A stretch of 64,000 nt of DNA. It comes from Membranipora membranacea. Taxonomy: Eukaryota; Bryozoa; Gymnolaemata; Cheilostomatida; Membraniporidae. The notes below the pieces were generated by a model that worked only from the letters and a program-made list of their open reading frames with translations, made no database searches and had not been told where the DNA came from. Made by a program: the position numbers and the translations under genes. Shown in pieces: positions 48,401 to 60,300 of this stretch (the first letter of the stretch is position 1; every line of letters begins with the position of its first letter). The stretch spans positions 21,636,001-21,700,000 of the forward strand of contig OU612075.1 in assembly GCA_914767715.1 (NCBI GenBank), in the 5' to 3' direction.

Positions 48401-51400
48401 TATAATAATATAAAATTACATGAAGGTAGGTTTGTTTGTGACAACAGCTGGGATTTTAGGAAGGAGTTTCCCTCCTCACTGTTTTTATCCACTAGTAGAT
48501 ATTATTATGATATACAGTTACAGGAGCGAGTTGGTCAGAGTGTAGATTTATATGTCGTATATGTGGTCATGGAGAGCAGTTCCCCGCAGAGTTAGAAGCT
48601 CATTTTAAATCTGAGCACCCGACAGAAAGGACTTATAAGTGTAGACTCTGTGAGAAATCTTATAATGAGCTCAGAGTTCTGGTTAACCATGTAACTAATA
48701 CTCATACACAACCTGATATGTGAGTATTACTGTCATACATTGTACCCCCTCCCCCTCTCCATCGCACCCCCACAAGCCTAGAGCCAGCTGTAATAGTGGT
48801 AATCTTTGGTCATCATGTGATCAGTGGCTATGGGAGTTTTTACCAACCAATAGGATAGTACTGCCACCAGGGAGGGTGGGAGAGGTGGAGCTTGCATTCA
48901 TAAAAATTGACCACTCAGAGCGCAGTATTTGCTCTCAATATTAAGATTTTTTTCAGTCTGACATGACATTTGTAAATGGTTATCTCACTCATATGAGCAT
49001 TTTCTCAGTTAGGATGTTATTGCCCCAGCCTAAATACAAGTCAATCAATCCATATTTACATAATATCACCTGACATCAAGCACAAGAGCTGACTGCAGCA
49101 CTGGAAAATATTGAGATTTGCATAAAAAAAAGTTTCAACACCTGTGTATCTGCACTGATAATAGCATGTTTATTGTGTGTATTATGACCCTGCTCAACCC
49201 AACAAACATGTTTCAGGTTGGAACTCAGGCCTAGTGGTTAGTAATTCATACCAAAACTGCAATATTTACAAAGATTTTATGGCAAAACACGGCGAAATAC
49301 CCACCTTTCTATGAGGTATATAGCTTTACTTATGACTTAATGGGCATTTAAATATTATTAATACATTTTTGAACATGTTAAGAAAAGTCAGAAATGTATA
49401 TTTAATGAAGATATATCTCTCTCTTCTGTAAATCTGATGTAAACTTTTAGTTTTCTCAATTGATTCTTCATATAGAGTTATCTCCCTTGTGTAAGCCATT
49501 GTCAAAGCCATTCTGTACATATGAGAGCACAACTTTTCAACAGTACCTATGATTGTTAACAGAACATGTTGAGTGCAATCTCTATATATCCCACCCTCCC
49601 TGCTGCCACCAATGAACTAAAGGTTTAGTTCATTGCTGCCACCAGACTCGCATGGTCAAAAGACAGTAAAATACCTGGAGTTGTCCCTCCACAAAGTGAT
49701 GGAAGACGATCTGAGAAAAATATTGATAACTGTCAAGAATGACTGTATATAGAATATATGTCGTAATTATTTGCGCAAACTTCCTTATATATATTTGGGT
49801 GTCACAGTTGCCCTTGTAATAAGTTCATGGAAGAATATATCCTACATACAAGGCACTATAAGCAGGTCGGTAACTACCTTATTTAATCATTACTGTTAAT
49901 TTATTCTTACAGTTATATATGTCAGTGCTGCTACAAACAGTTTCATTCACAGAGAGCCCTCGATACTCATACTAAGAATGTACATATAGAACCAGTCCAG
50001 CTAGTCTGTCCTCTCTGTAATAAACTACTCAGGTCTAAAAAATCTCTAGAACATCACATTAAAGGCTTCCATCACAATGAGAGACCCCATCAATGTCAGG
50101 TTAGTATTACCATGGCCCACTGATCACTATAGCACTGAATCACTGAGTCAGATGAGGATGCCCACATATTTATCAATTCTCTTGCTGCTGCTTGCCGTTC
50201 ATTCTGCTGGCATCTTATGTCTACACTCATCTGTTTGGTTTCTTGTTACGCATGAGACATTCTATGATTGCGGTGCCAAACAAACTTTCCCGTATGTGGT
50301 TTGGCGCACAAAAGACACTGGATGTACAGATCTAATATATTTAGATACCATGTCAATGCAGATAATCTGAGTATATATAACTGTATTCCACCAATTGATT
50401 CTATGATTCCACCAAGGAGTTAGAGGGAACTCCTAGAATTCACAGAGTAATCTGCATAGTATTTTGCAGAGTTTTCTTCAGGGTTTTTCACAGAGTAGTC
50501 TTCCGAGTTTTTCACAATACATTATTTATAATTTTATAGAAATGTGAGAAAACCTACGTGAGTAAATCAGCACTGGAAGCTCATATAAAGTCCACCCATG
50601 AGAGTCAGCGTCCCTTTATATGTGATCAGTGTGGTGCTGCCTTCTCTCTCAAAGGTACACTAGAAGAACACAAAAAAACTCATGATGGTGTCAAACAATT
50701 TGTCTGCAATATATGCCAGAAGTAAGATATTATGTATACACAATAATAACATTGTGTTACTTATAGAAATATTCATGTTATTGAATTATCTTCCCCATGA
50801 GCAAGAGTATATAGCTCTGTGTTACTTGTTATTTGTTACTGTTATCTTTACTTCACTGTTACAGTGTGGTCTCTCGGACCGCTCATTAGTACCATGAAAG
50901 ACAGACTAACATCTAACCATTATACTTTGATTGATCACTGGTTCAGCTCTTTGCCAGGAGATCACACTATTATCATGACAAATTATAGCACTAATAGCTA
51001 GAGCTGAATTAGCCCAAGTAACAATACTAGTACAATTCAATTACCTAGATTCACAAGACGCTACTTGTATGCGATGAGCTGCGCAGGATCTCTGATGTTT
51101 TATTTACATGACTCTGTAGGTGGTTTCACACATACAGGAACTTAGAGGTACATCAGAGAACTCACACCAAACTAAAACCATTCATCTGTCAGGTATGACC
51201 ATAATCTCGACACACAATACAGATTTAAAAGAATATTAAATCGACAATAAGCACTGCTTGATTTCCCTGATACATTTATCCATTGATAAGGGGAATATAA
51301 ATGGCTTTTTATGTATGATTCTAGGGTTCCGTTTGTTCGTTGTGAGTGGTCTTCGAATTCACAATGCGACAGCTGACCTCAAGCGATGCATTAATGTAAA

Positions 51401-51951
51401 ACCTACCAGATGTTATTGAATTATCCAGACTATTATCATAGTCTGGATTTGATCTGTCATGAGGTCTCAGTGACCAGTGACATCACATTTTCTATGATAA
51501 TTATCTCGTTGTTACTACACGCTGTGCGCTCACAAAAACGAGTGAGAATATCTGTGGAGAATCTTACTAATTGGGATAACGTTTAAACGGTGTATATTTT
51601 ATTGTACTGCTAGCACTGTGGTAAGGCCTTCGCTCACTCACAATCACTAAAGAAGCACCTGATGACACATGAAGCTACGGCTGTCTGTGTGAAGTGTCAG
51701 TTCTGTGAGAAGATATTTAAGTCTTCAGGAGCTGTGTACAGACACTGCAGGCTAAGTCATGTGGTAAGTGACAGTGAGTCTTGGGCCTGATTCAAGTTTG
51801 TATTATTCTCATAGCTGGTATATACAGAGCCTTACCAATGCTATTGTGGTATGTCACCAGCATATCGACAATGCTACCTGGATGGTTACATTTGGAAACA
51901 TATCACAAACTGAACCTGAACGTCAACCCCTATCTTCATTGCTTCAGGGTG

Positions 51952-51998
<47 letters not shown>

Positions 51999-54196
51999 TT
52001 ATTGTTATTATTATTGCTATTTTTCTTTGCCATTTATTAATTCATGCGCATGACAGTTTCCTGGATTAAGTTTGATGAGTACCTGCTAAACTTGACGTCA
52101 TCGATCTAAAGTCGGTTATCATACCTAGGAGGCATGTACTTTATTTAGTACACATGACCTATATACACATAATATTATTATACCAGGCTGATTGGATATT
52201 TACAGGAGGAGATGAAGGCTTATTGTGATATTTGCTCTCTCCGTTTTGTATCTGCTGCCGATCTGAATAGACATAATCGCTATAATCACATGTCTAAATA
52301 TGATGGCTGGGCTGAAGAATGCACCTTCCTATCCGCTACTGCTCAACTCACTGCAGAACCCAGACTAAATCCTAACCCAGAAACACAGCAGACAAAAACT
52401 AAGGTGAGATATAGTTACCAGTATTGAACACTGAGAACTGGACAGTGTTAGCCCATCATTTGATAATAAGGAGCTGTATCCTTCTGTGTGCCCCAGCAGC
52501 ATGTTATCAGTGGGCCTGTCCAATCTGTCCAATCACATGAAACCAAACAAATAGAAACTTATACAGTTTTTCTTTTTTCGTGTAGATAATTTCCTTGCAT
52601 CTATAACCGGATGCAAGAGAAGAGCTGCAATTTTGCCGACCAGAAAAAGTGCTTGCAAAAGCATTAAGTTTAGAAATATTTACCTGCCTAAAACATTTTC
52701 ACTGCAATAACAAAATGATGGAATTTTTATCTCTCCAGATCTTGACCTTGAGCATGCCTAAAATGACACCAGACAAAATATACCAGTGTGCCTGTGGAGT
52801 GCTGATCGAAGACGTGAATATGTTCATCCCCCATCTCAGTACATGTACAGCTCAACGCAATAATCAATCAACCGGCAAAACCAGGGCTCAAGTCTCCTCC
52901 TCAAATAATACAACATTGTCACTTCAGAATACAGATGGCACGGCGACAAGCCAACCTCAAAGTTCCTCTCCTTCACTTATAAGTGCACCACCTCAATATA
53001 TAATCAGTAGTCCACAGTCAATTACAGCAACTAACTGTGCTCATATGACAGTGATCGCTGCTGCTCAAGCACTAAACAGTGCTCCTCTAACACTAAACAG
53101 TGCTCCTCAAGCACTAAACAGCGCTCCTCTAACATTAGCAAGCAGTGCTCCCCAGTTGCTGAATAATTCCCCTCACTGTTTTATCAGTGCACCTAAGTCA
53201 CTTGTTACTACTTCTCGATCACTTCTCAAACCATCATTGAAACAGTCACAACCCTCTAATGATGAGATATATGTGGTACTGGATCAGTTGCCTGGCACTG
53301 TCACTGATACTGTCATTGATTCTGTCACTGGTGCTGTCATTTGTACTGGCACTGGTATGGACACCGACGCTGAAACAGAGACTTGTGATAGCAGCGATAC
53401 CACCTCACTAGTAGTGAGTAGAACTGGTAACCCTACTGAGTCTCCTAGCGTAATACATCTGACTACTAATGACCCACTGCAGCACTACTCAGAGACAACT
53501 GTAGAGACGACAGTCGAGACAGTAGGACGGGGAGAAGTCGAAACACCTGATGAGATCCCCGAGCAGGCAGGTGAAGCATATCTCATATGTGAAGAGAAAG
53601 ATAATCAGATTGATGCTACTGACAGTCGGGAAGCAATCTCTCAATCAACAAAACCAGATTCAGCAGCACAGCAGCAGCAGAAAACCTATGCTACGGACGA
53701 CCAGGTCACCCCCTCATATCACACAGGTACACACTATTGCTACAGCTTGGGCTTTTATAGGTTCAGTGAATGATTATCCGATGATGTTGATATCTGAGCA
53801 TAGTTTTTTAACCTCCACAATAAATGTTCATATTACATAGTCGGAGCCCCCAAGACTCTTGCCTCACCCCGGGTAAATGAATATTTCACTGTCATTGATT
53901 TCTTGATAGCGATTTCTGCCAAACTATCAACCAAAGATCATGATTGTGATGTTTTTTTGGTTTTAGTATCGATGAGGAACAGCCCCGTTAGCAGCAGTGG
54001 ATTTCAGCCAATCACATCAGATATAACATCAGTACCAGCTGGGCAGAGCTCAGTCAGAGGTTCTCCAGTGTTTCAGTTCTCTAGTCTAACTGGAGCTTCT
54101 GGTTCTCGAGTTTATCAGCTTTCTACAGCAGCTACTGGCTTCACTGAGATACACCAACTCTTCACTTACCCTCCTTCCTCTCCATCTCAGCCTTAA
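45443..54196 (+). CDS. C2H2 zinc-finger protein with AT-hook and long Ser/Thr-rich tail
   Basis: Exons: 45443-45710, 45912-46130, 46557-46669, 47170-47305, 47490-47745, 48016-48176, 48524-48719, 49913-50099, 50540-50721, 51120-51192, 51614-51763, 52206-52403, 52739-53726, 53967-54196. The total is 3357 nt (1118 residues); all phases match. The first coding exon follows an acceptor at 45429, so 5'UTR exons lie upstream. An AT-hook core (GRGRPKS) sits in exon 2, for minor-groove AT binding. About ten regular C2H2 fingers plus two C2HC-like ones (FDCDYC.., VRCFMC..) occupy exons 5-12, with TGEKP-type linkers mostly degenerate; exon 13 has a lone CxC..H..C remnant, then an Asn/Ser-Ala-Pro repeat and acidic/Thr-rich sequence. 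It is probably a nuclear DNA-binding regulator; target and orthology are unknown. An alternative GTGAGT donor at 48197 keeps phase and adds seven residues. Confidence 0.9.
48209..48371. repeat. Dispersed repeat, related to 12869-13012
   Basis: Shares GGTCTTTCAA..TAGACAA, GAGTGAG(T/C)GATTTG and GATTTTGGCTGTTTTTAA-type blocks with the intronic segment at 12869-13012. Its ends are partly inverted (GGTCTTTCAA / TTAAGTGACATCC). It is intronic in the zinc-finger gene. Confidence 0.5.
48868..49602. mobile_element. hAT-like non-autonomous element, 735 bp
   Basis: Terminal inverted repeats CAGGGAGGGTGGGA (48868-48881) and the exact complement (49589-49602) start with the CAGGG typical of hAT ends, and CTGCCAC is repeated on both flanks (48861-48867, 49603-49609). 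There is no transposase frame. It lies in the intron between exons 48524-48719 and 49913-50099. Confidence 0.75.
49603..49643. mobile_element. 24-bp palindrome flanked by a further target copy
   Basis: A palindrome at 49611-49634 (two central mismatches) is flanked by CTGCCACC at 49603-49610 and 49636-49643. With the copy left of 48868 this makes three copies of the same target word. Confidence 0.6.
51949..52025. repeat. TTA trinucleotide microsatellite
   Basis: A long run of ATT/TTA repeats with a few interruptions, in the intron after exon 51614-51763. Confidence 0.95.
53086..53160 (+). repeat. In-frame short tandem repeat (ALNSAPLTLNSAP)
   Basis: Coding repeat inside the large exon 52739-53726: the codons give alternating QALNSAP and LTLNSAP units, about five in a row, degenerate at the end. 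It is low-complexity and probably disordered. Confidence 0.8.
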
Positions 54197-57100
54197 TCAC
54201 ACCGCCACCTAGTCAGCTATTTGTGAGTCTTGTTAAGTCTTATATTAGGCCCTGGGAAAGCATAAAAAATGTGACTAGATAATCAATTTTGACACTGGAA
54301 TAGTCATTAAATAAGTTTTTTTTTAAATACTGACAAAGAATCATTGACACATTTGCATTGTTTATAACGAGGATATGTTCGAAAATCAAGAGTGCAAACC
54401 TAATCTGGAGAGGATTTTTGAGGGGAGCTCCGGAGCCGTGCCATGATAACTGTTATTTAGTATGAAGACCTCATCTTTGATTTGAAGCAACGTTACGGGT
54501 CTTTGTTATGTTGTTTGTTGTTACCAAGTGTACAATCAATAACGTTTTACTATTTTGTACTGTAGCTCGGCTGCTCCGAATCTTGTTGAGAGACAAATTT
54601 CTTTCACGCACACATCTTTAAATTAGGCAAGTCTGTCTCTTGTAGAAAATGATTATTGGACCATAAAAGTTAAGTTTGTTTTTTTGTTTTCTTATTCAAA
54701 TATGATCACCAGTAATTATTAGCATAACCAAATCATTATAGTCAGTGCACCGCTCTCAGGGTTCAGTGCCTCACCCTGCTCTGCACATGATTGAGTCGCA
54801 CAGCCTCATATGTTTGTCAAGCAGCAGTTATTGTGTACATAAATCAATTGGTCAGACCATTCAACCCTAAACATTTGGTAATAAGTAATTAGCATCTGAA
54901 TATAAACATACATCATTAAAAGTGACAATATCCATAATTTAATTTTTCAATGTTCTAAATAGTAGTAATTGAATATTCTGGTTGCAAAATGAGCACAGTA
55001 GTATTAATAATTCTATGGATGAACATTTCCCAAGCAAGAAATACCGAACTCAATCTGCACTATAAACCAAACACTGCTGTGGTAAATGTTCAGTTACAGG
55101 ATATAAATATATTGCGGTGAATTTAATTCAGCCATTCTTTTGTTTTGTTATATGACCACCATTATCACTGCTGCTTCTCTCATTGTTAATATTCATGCTG
55201 CTGTCTATCGAGTCAAACTCTTATTTTATTGCACCTGATAGCAGGCAGCGGCAGCATCAGATACAAGAGCTGTAAATCAATAACAATAATAAGAAGAGCT
55301 AGAGACGAGCAGCAGTGACAGCAGCGCAGCTCTCAGAGTTATATGAGTTAGCTATCTGAGTAAACACAGCACAGATTAATATACCTCGGCAGCTTCTTCT
55401 GATAGATTCACCTCCAGCTAATATCAACTCAGAAAATTTAGTCTTATGTACAGGGCAGAGGACTTACTCGACATCTTCGTCAAATCTACCTCCATCAAAT
55501 CTATCTAAGTCTAATCTACCCACGTCAAATCTACCGCTGTCAATCTGAGCTTGTTATCTCCTAATCTATTATCTCCAGATCACAGATTCTCCAGATCTGA
55601 GCACCAGAGAACAGGCCACATGTTGAACTATTACGGAGGTTATTCAATATCGAGTGGGTTTTGTCTGTAGATCAACGCCACTAGTTAAAGTTGACAACAT
55701 TCAATAAAGTTGAATAATAGATGTCTATGATCGGATGATAAGCTTGTGACAGCAGACAGGAGTATAGGTTACGTGTGGGTGTAAAGGATATCTGTGTACA
55801 CTGCCCCCTACTCTCCCAGCGGCTCTCTCAGGCAGAGATAGAGTTATGTGGAAGTTCGCTCTCTATTCTTCTGTACGAGATACGAACACCTCCAACAGGT
55901 AACTTTATAAATCAGCTAAATACACATACTTGTTTTTAGAGCTTGACTGGCTTGAACATCACAATCACACTTTTGATGTTCGGGTTATGACCCTTATTGC
56001 ATCAGTTGTAAGACACCAAATTTCAATTTACTGCTTTGTTTTTTTCGCAAATGATACTATTTTAACTATTTTGCAATGAGTCCTTTAAAATAGTCAATGC
56101 GTAAATCAGATCCAAATAAACTTTGAAATTCACTAGGTGAGTAAAATATTCGCAGGAGTTAAAGTTCCCCACATCATGCACAGGCTTGAAATAGGGATGA
56201 ATATGGCTAGGTAGTTTATTCTAAACCGGTTTATTTTATAAAAACTCCTAACGGAAAACTCTAATTTACATTTAGTCACCACCAAACTTGCTGAACTAAG
56301 TTACCACTGTTTACTCTTTTAAACCAATTTTGGGATAAGATACATATACCTCAGACCATAATGAACTGATCAAACCATAGACTTATTATTAAGTCTATGG
56401 ATTAAATTTTCCGCAAAAAAAGTGGCTAGTCAGGATGAACGCACAGGCGAGGATACATAATTTTCTCAGGCAGTTTTGTGAGAGTAACTCGGGTATTTTT
56501 AACTTTAGTTGGCTGAAGCAATAAGCAATGTTGCTTCAAAGCTGCTGTACACTTGAATTTTAACCGTTTTATGGGGTAGATATTTAAGAAAAACTATCTC
56601 ATCTCAGTTTATTCGTGTGAAAATAACAGTCAAACAGCCGATAACCTCTGACCCTTCGTTCACTTCCCTTTAATGTAATAAATTCACATCTAAGTAATTC
56701 TTGACATGTTAATTTTAGAAGATATCCCTTAGAATTGAGGTAGCAGTGGTATAATATATGTTTTGTGTTGTCCTTCTCTCCTCACAGTTATTTTAAATGT
56801 ATCCCACATGTAAATCATCCACGGAATAATCACTCAATATTGTCCACCATCAAGCTCACAATGTCCGCCCTGCAGCTCACAATGTCCGCCCTGCAGCTCA
56901 CAATGTCCGCCCTGCAGCTCACAATGTCCGCCCTGCAGCTCACAATGTCCGCCCTGCAGCTCACTCTTAATTTATATATATATATATATATTGTCGGGGT
57001 ACCGAATATACTGTTAACTTAATAAATCTTGAACATACTAAATCTGGTTCCGATTAAAAAATCTCTAAAAAACTTATATTACATAAAATATCAGATGACT

Positions 57101-57367
57101 ATGATTGGGGACCCCTCGCCCCACCCTAACGATATGTTATAGCATGCATGAATACTACTCTGCAGATGACTGGGCTGGTTTATTTAAAAAGGTTACCAGG
57201 CGGTTAAAATTCTTAATTTTATTTATTTAAGTTCATATTTTGACACAAAGTGATGATCACAGGTTTATCATTCATCATTCTGAACTGTGATGAATCGGAT
57301 AACAGCAGCGGCAGCGGGTATATCTCTGGAGACTTATACATTAATTATTGTTCATCATGGCGAGCTT
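54197..57367. other. Intergenic region between zinc-finger and CNG genes
   Basis: ATTAAA at 54306-54311 is a possible poly(A) signal for the zinc-finger gene. A segment ending with the donor-like CCAACAG|GTAAC near 55900 may be a 5'UTR exon of the channel gene. A loose TCAAATCTACC repeat lies at about 55478-55545 and a 21-bp minisatellite at 56853-56963. No coding exon supported. Confidence 0.45.
56853..56963. repeat. 21-bp minisatellite, five copies
   Basis: Five exact copies of GCTCACAATGTCCGCCCTGC plus A, followed by a short (TA)n run at about 56973-56990. It is markedly GC-richer than its surroundings. Confidence 0.95.
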
Positions 57368-60300
57368 ATGGCATGCTGCCATTCCCCAACCATTCCTGCG
57401 TCGGGCACTTTCAGGTATTGTCTGAGATAAGAGATTCATTTCCTCGCTCACAAAAGCTGACAGATTGATTTTTTCCTCCGTCAGTTTTACTTTATAGCTC
57501 CGAGATAATAGAAGATAATAGATTAGCTTGTGAGAGGAAACTTGACAGTCACTTAGTTATATTTTATGTTTTAGAACACAGAAAAATCATGCTCAATCTC
57601 ATCCTACATCCATAGCTACAGAGTAAGTTATCTCTACTTACATAACAACACGACTGTGCTGAGATCATAAAACTTAGAGAAGAAAATAAATTAATAATTC
57701 TTATTATATGAATAAATATAAATATAAATTAGACTTTGCTGCCTTTAGTCTTGTAGTATGGACTCACAATATTATTTCAGCTGTAGCCTTTTTATCCACC
57801 CCTCGATTTATAATTCAAGATGTGTGATATTTTCGTTAGTAGTGTTCTCAATGTTAGAGTATCAAGAGAGAGATACTATTATGAGAGCTCTTCTGTTTAA
57901 CTATATTATCAGAATTCATCCACAAAAACATCAGCTGCAGCAGCAGGCCCATAGACACAAACATTCCACAGTGTCACAGCATTACTCATCACTATCAGCT
58001 GAGGATCACCGGCTAAGAGCTGTCAATTATCGTCATAAAGACCCTCAGATCCTACAGGAGATAGAACAGAGTGAGGCTCCCCCATCTGACGCCCCTGCCT
58101 CCTCATCCTCTACTAGTAATCAGTCAGCTGACGACGAGGAGAAAGCAGAAGAAGACGGATGTCTCCAACAGATACGGGTAAGTACATACTATATAACTAC
58201 AGCAGAGTAAGTGCATACTATAGCCCTGCAGCAGATGCAGCAGAATAAGTACATGATATATACCTACAGCAGGGTAAGTACATGGTATAACCCTGCGGCT
58301 GGGTAGGTACGTGCTATATCCCTCAACTGAGATTATTGTTATATTTTTTTCACTTGCATCTCTTCGCAGGAAGATATTTATATGATATATTTAATTTATA
58401 GGAACATAAATGTGTAAACCAGGGAAAAAAGTACTGAAGGCGACTTATATTATGTGGCATTAGTATTAGTTAGTACGGATTTTTGTTACAATAACTTATT
58501 TCTACATCTTCTACTTTAATTTTTAACTAAGAATTGATGTATTTTTCTAGAACTTTGTACTTCGCAAGCGAAAAATCAGAAGAACAGATTCCTTCTTGGA
58601 GAAGTTTGCAGTCGGACGTAAGATGGCTAACGTTATGAACAGTGGACTCGGTAATCCTGAGGACTGGTCCTTAGATAAAGATGAGGATAAGGTCAATAAT
58701 CACTATCGAAGGTCAAGGTCAGTAGGACTAATATATACCTCCTCATACAGAGATATAATATGCATCCTCATAGAGAGCTATAACACACAGTAAATATATA
58801 CGGAGGGAACACTTCAATGATAGTTTAAGCAAGGTTTAAGTTCCTGCAGTTTTTCAGTTGTCTGAAATATGACCTATCCTTGGCAAGTATGTCTGCACGA
58901 GAAATGCCTTTGTAACATATAAAGATAATGAGTGTTTGGTTTCAATTCCAGCCGTGCGCCATTTCCTAGCCGTGCCCCATTTCCCCACTGTGAGTCGAAA
59001 ATCATATGCACTATAACTATTGTTAAAGTGTCCTATCTGCATATCCTTACTATGTTACCATAATGATACCTCCTACACAGCACCTTAGTACGCAATATCT
59101 TAATTATAAAATGTACGCAATATCCTACTTGATGGGAATAAACACAGAACTATAAATATAGAGACTGTGACCTATGTACAATGATATATATTAAGAGACC
59201 TGTCATAATAATATAGTCACTCAATTTATGAAACTTAATATTTGCGAAGCTTAGTAGAAAAAAATCCTCACCAAGTTTTATTGAAGCAACTGCGAATGGT
59301 TAAATCAAATTGACCGAATTCTCCAACAGTTAGTTTTTAACCCTACTGAGAGTACATGAGCTTTCTTGTAATGTGATTGATTATCTGTATTAGTTCTTAG
59401 CGCAGACTGGCTAAACACAGCCTTTGTTGTTTTAATGGTTGACAGGTTCATTTGACCAGATATGACCAGACAGCAGGTGGAATTGCTTTATAATTCCGAA
59501 GGACATTTTGATCACATGACAGAAACAAGGCCCACTTCTACAAGTCATGTCATGTCATGTCATACAATTACAGGAAATTAAAACATACTGAATGTTGGCT
59601 TGCAAGTCATCCGATAATCACAGTTTACTGTTTTTAATTTGTTTATTATGGTGATAGATTTTGAATGACTGGTTAGTATAGATACTTTATTAAAAATAGC
59701 CTTGATAGGCTAGTGTCAAACAGGTGTATACGTATACCACCCAAACCGCACACCAGTGTATACCAACGTATACCAGTGAATACTAATGTATACCAGTGCA
59801 TACACATAGACATAACATATCAGACGGTGGATACAGTTTCACCACCAGTAACTAAGTTCACCATTGTACATGTATTTTTTTATGAGCCGACATTGTGAGA
59901 TATTATGTGTTTGATTATTTGTAGCTATCAGAGGTTTAAGACATCAATAATATACCCATCCTCCCTGGCACACTACTTCTGGTTGGTGATTATCTCTATA
60001 GCCATACTTTATAACATGACGATGATAATCGCGCGTCTCGTCTTCGATCAGCTCAGAATGGATTACTGGAAGATTTGGCTTATAACAGACTATATATGTG
60101 ACTCTATATATATACTAGATATACTCGTCAGGTTTAAAACAGGTACGCAGCGGGAGTCGTCACAAGTACTCATCACCTGTATCATCATCATTTCTTTTTC
60201 ACTGACTTTGGGAAAGCAGGGTGTGCAAAAATAGTGCCGTAATGCCTCTTATGTGAAGAAAAAATTAGTGTTAAAATCCCATGTTCTGTCTCTGTCCGAA

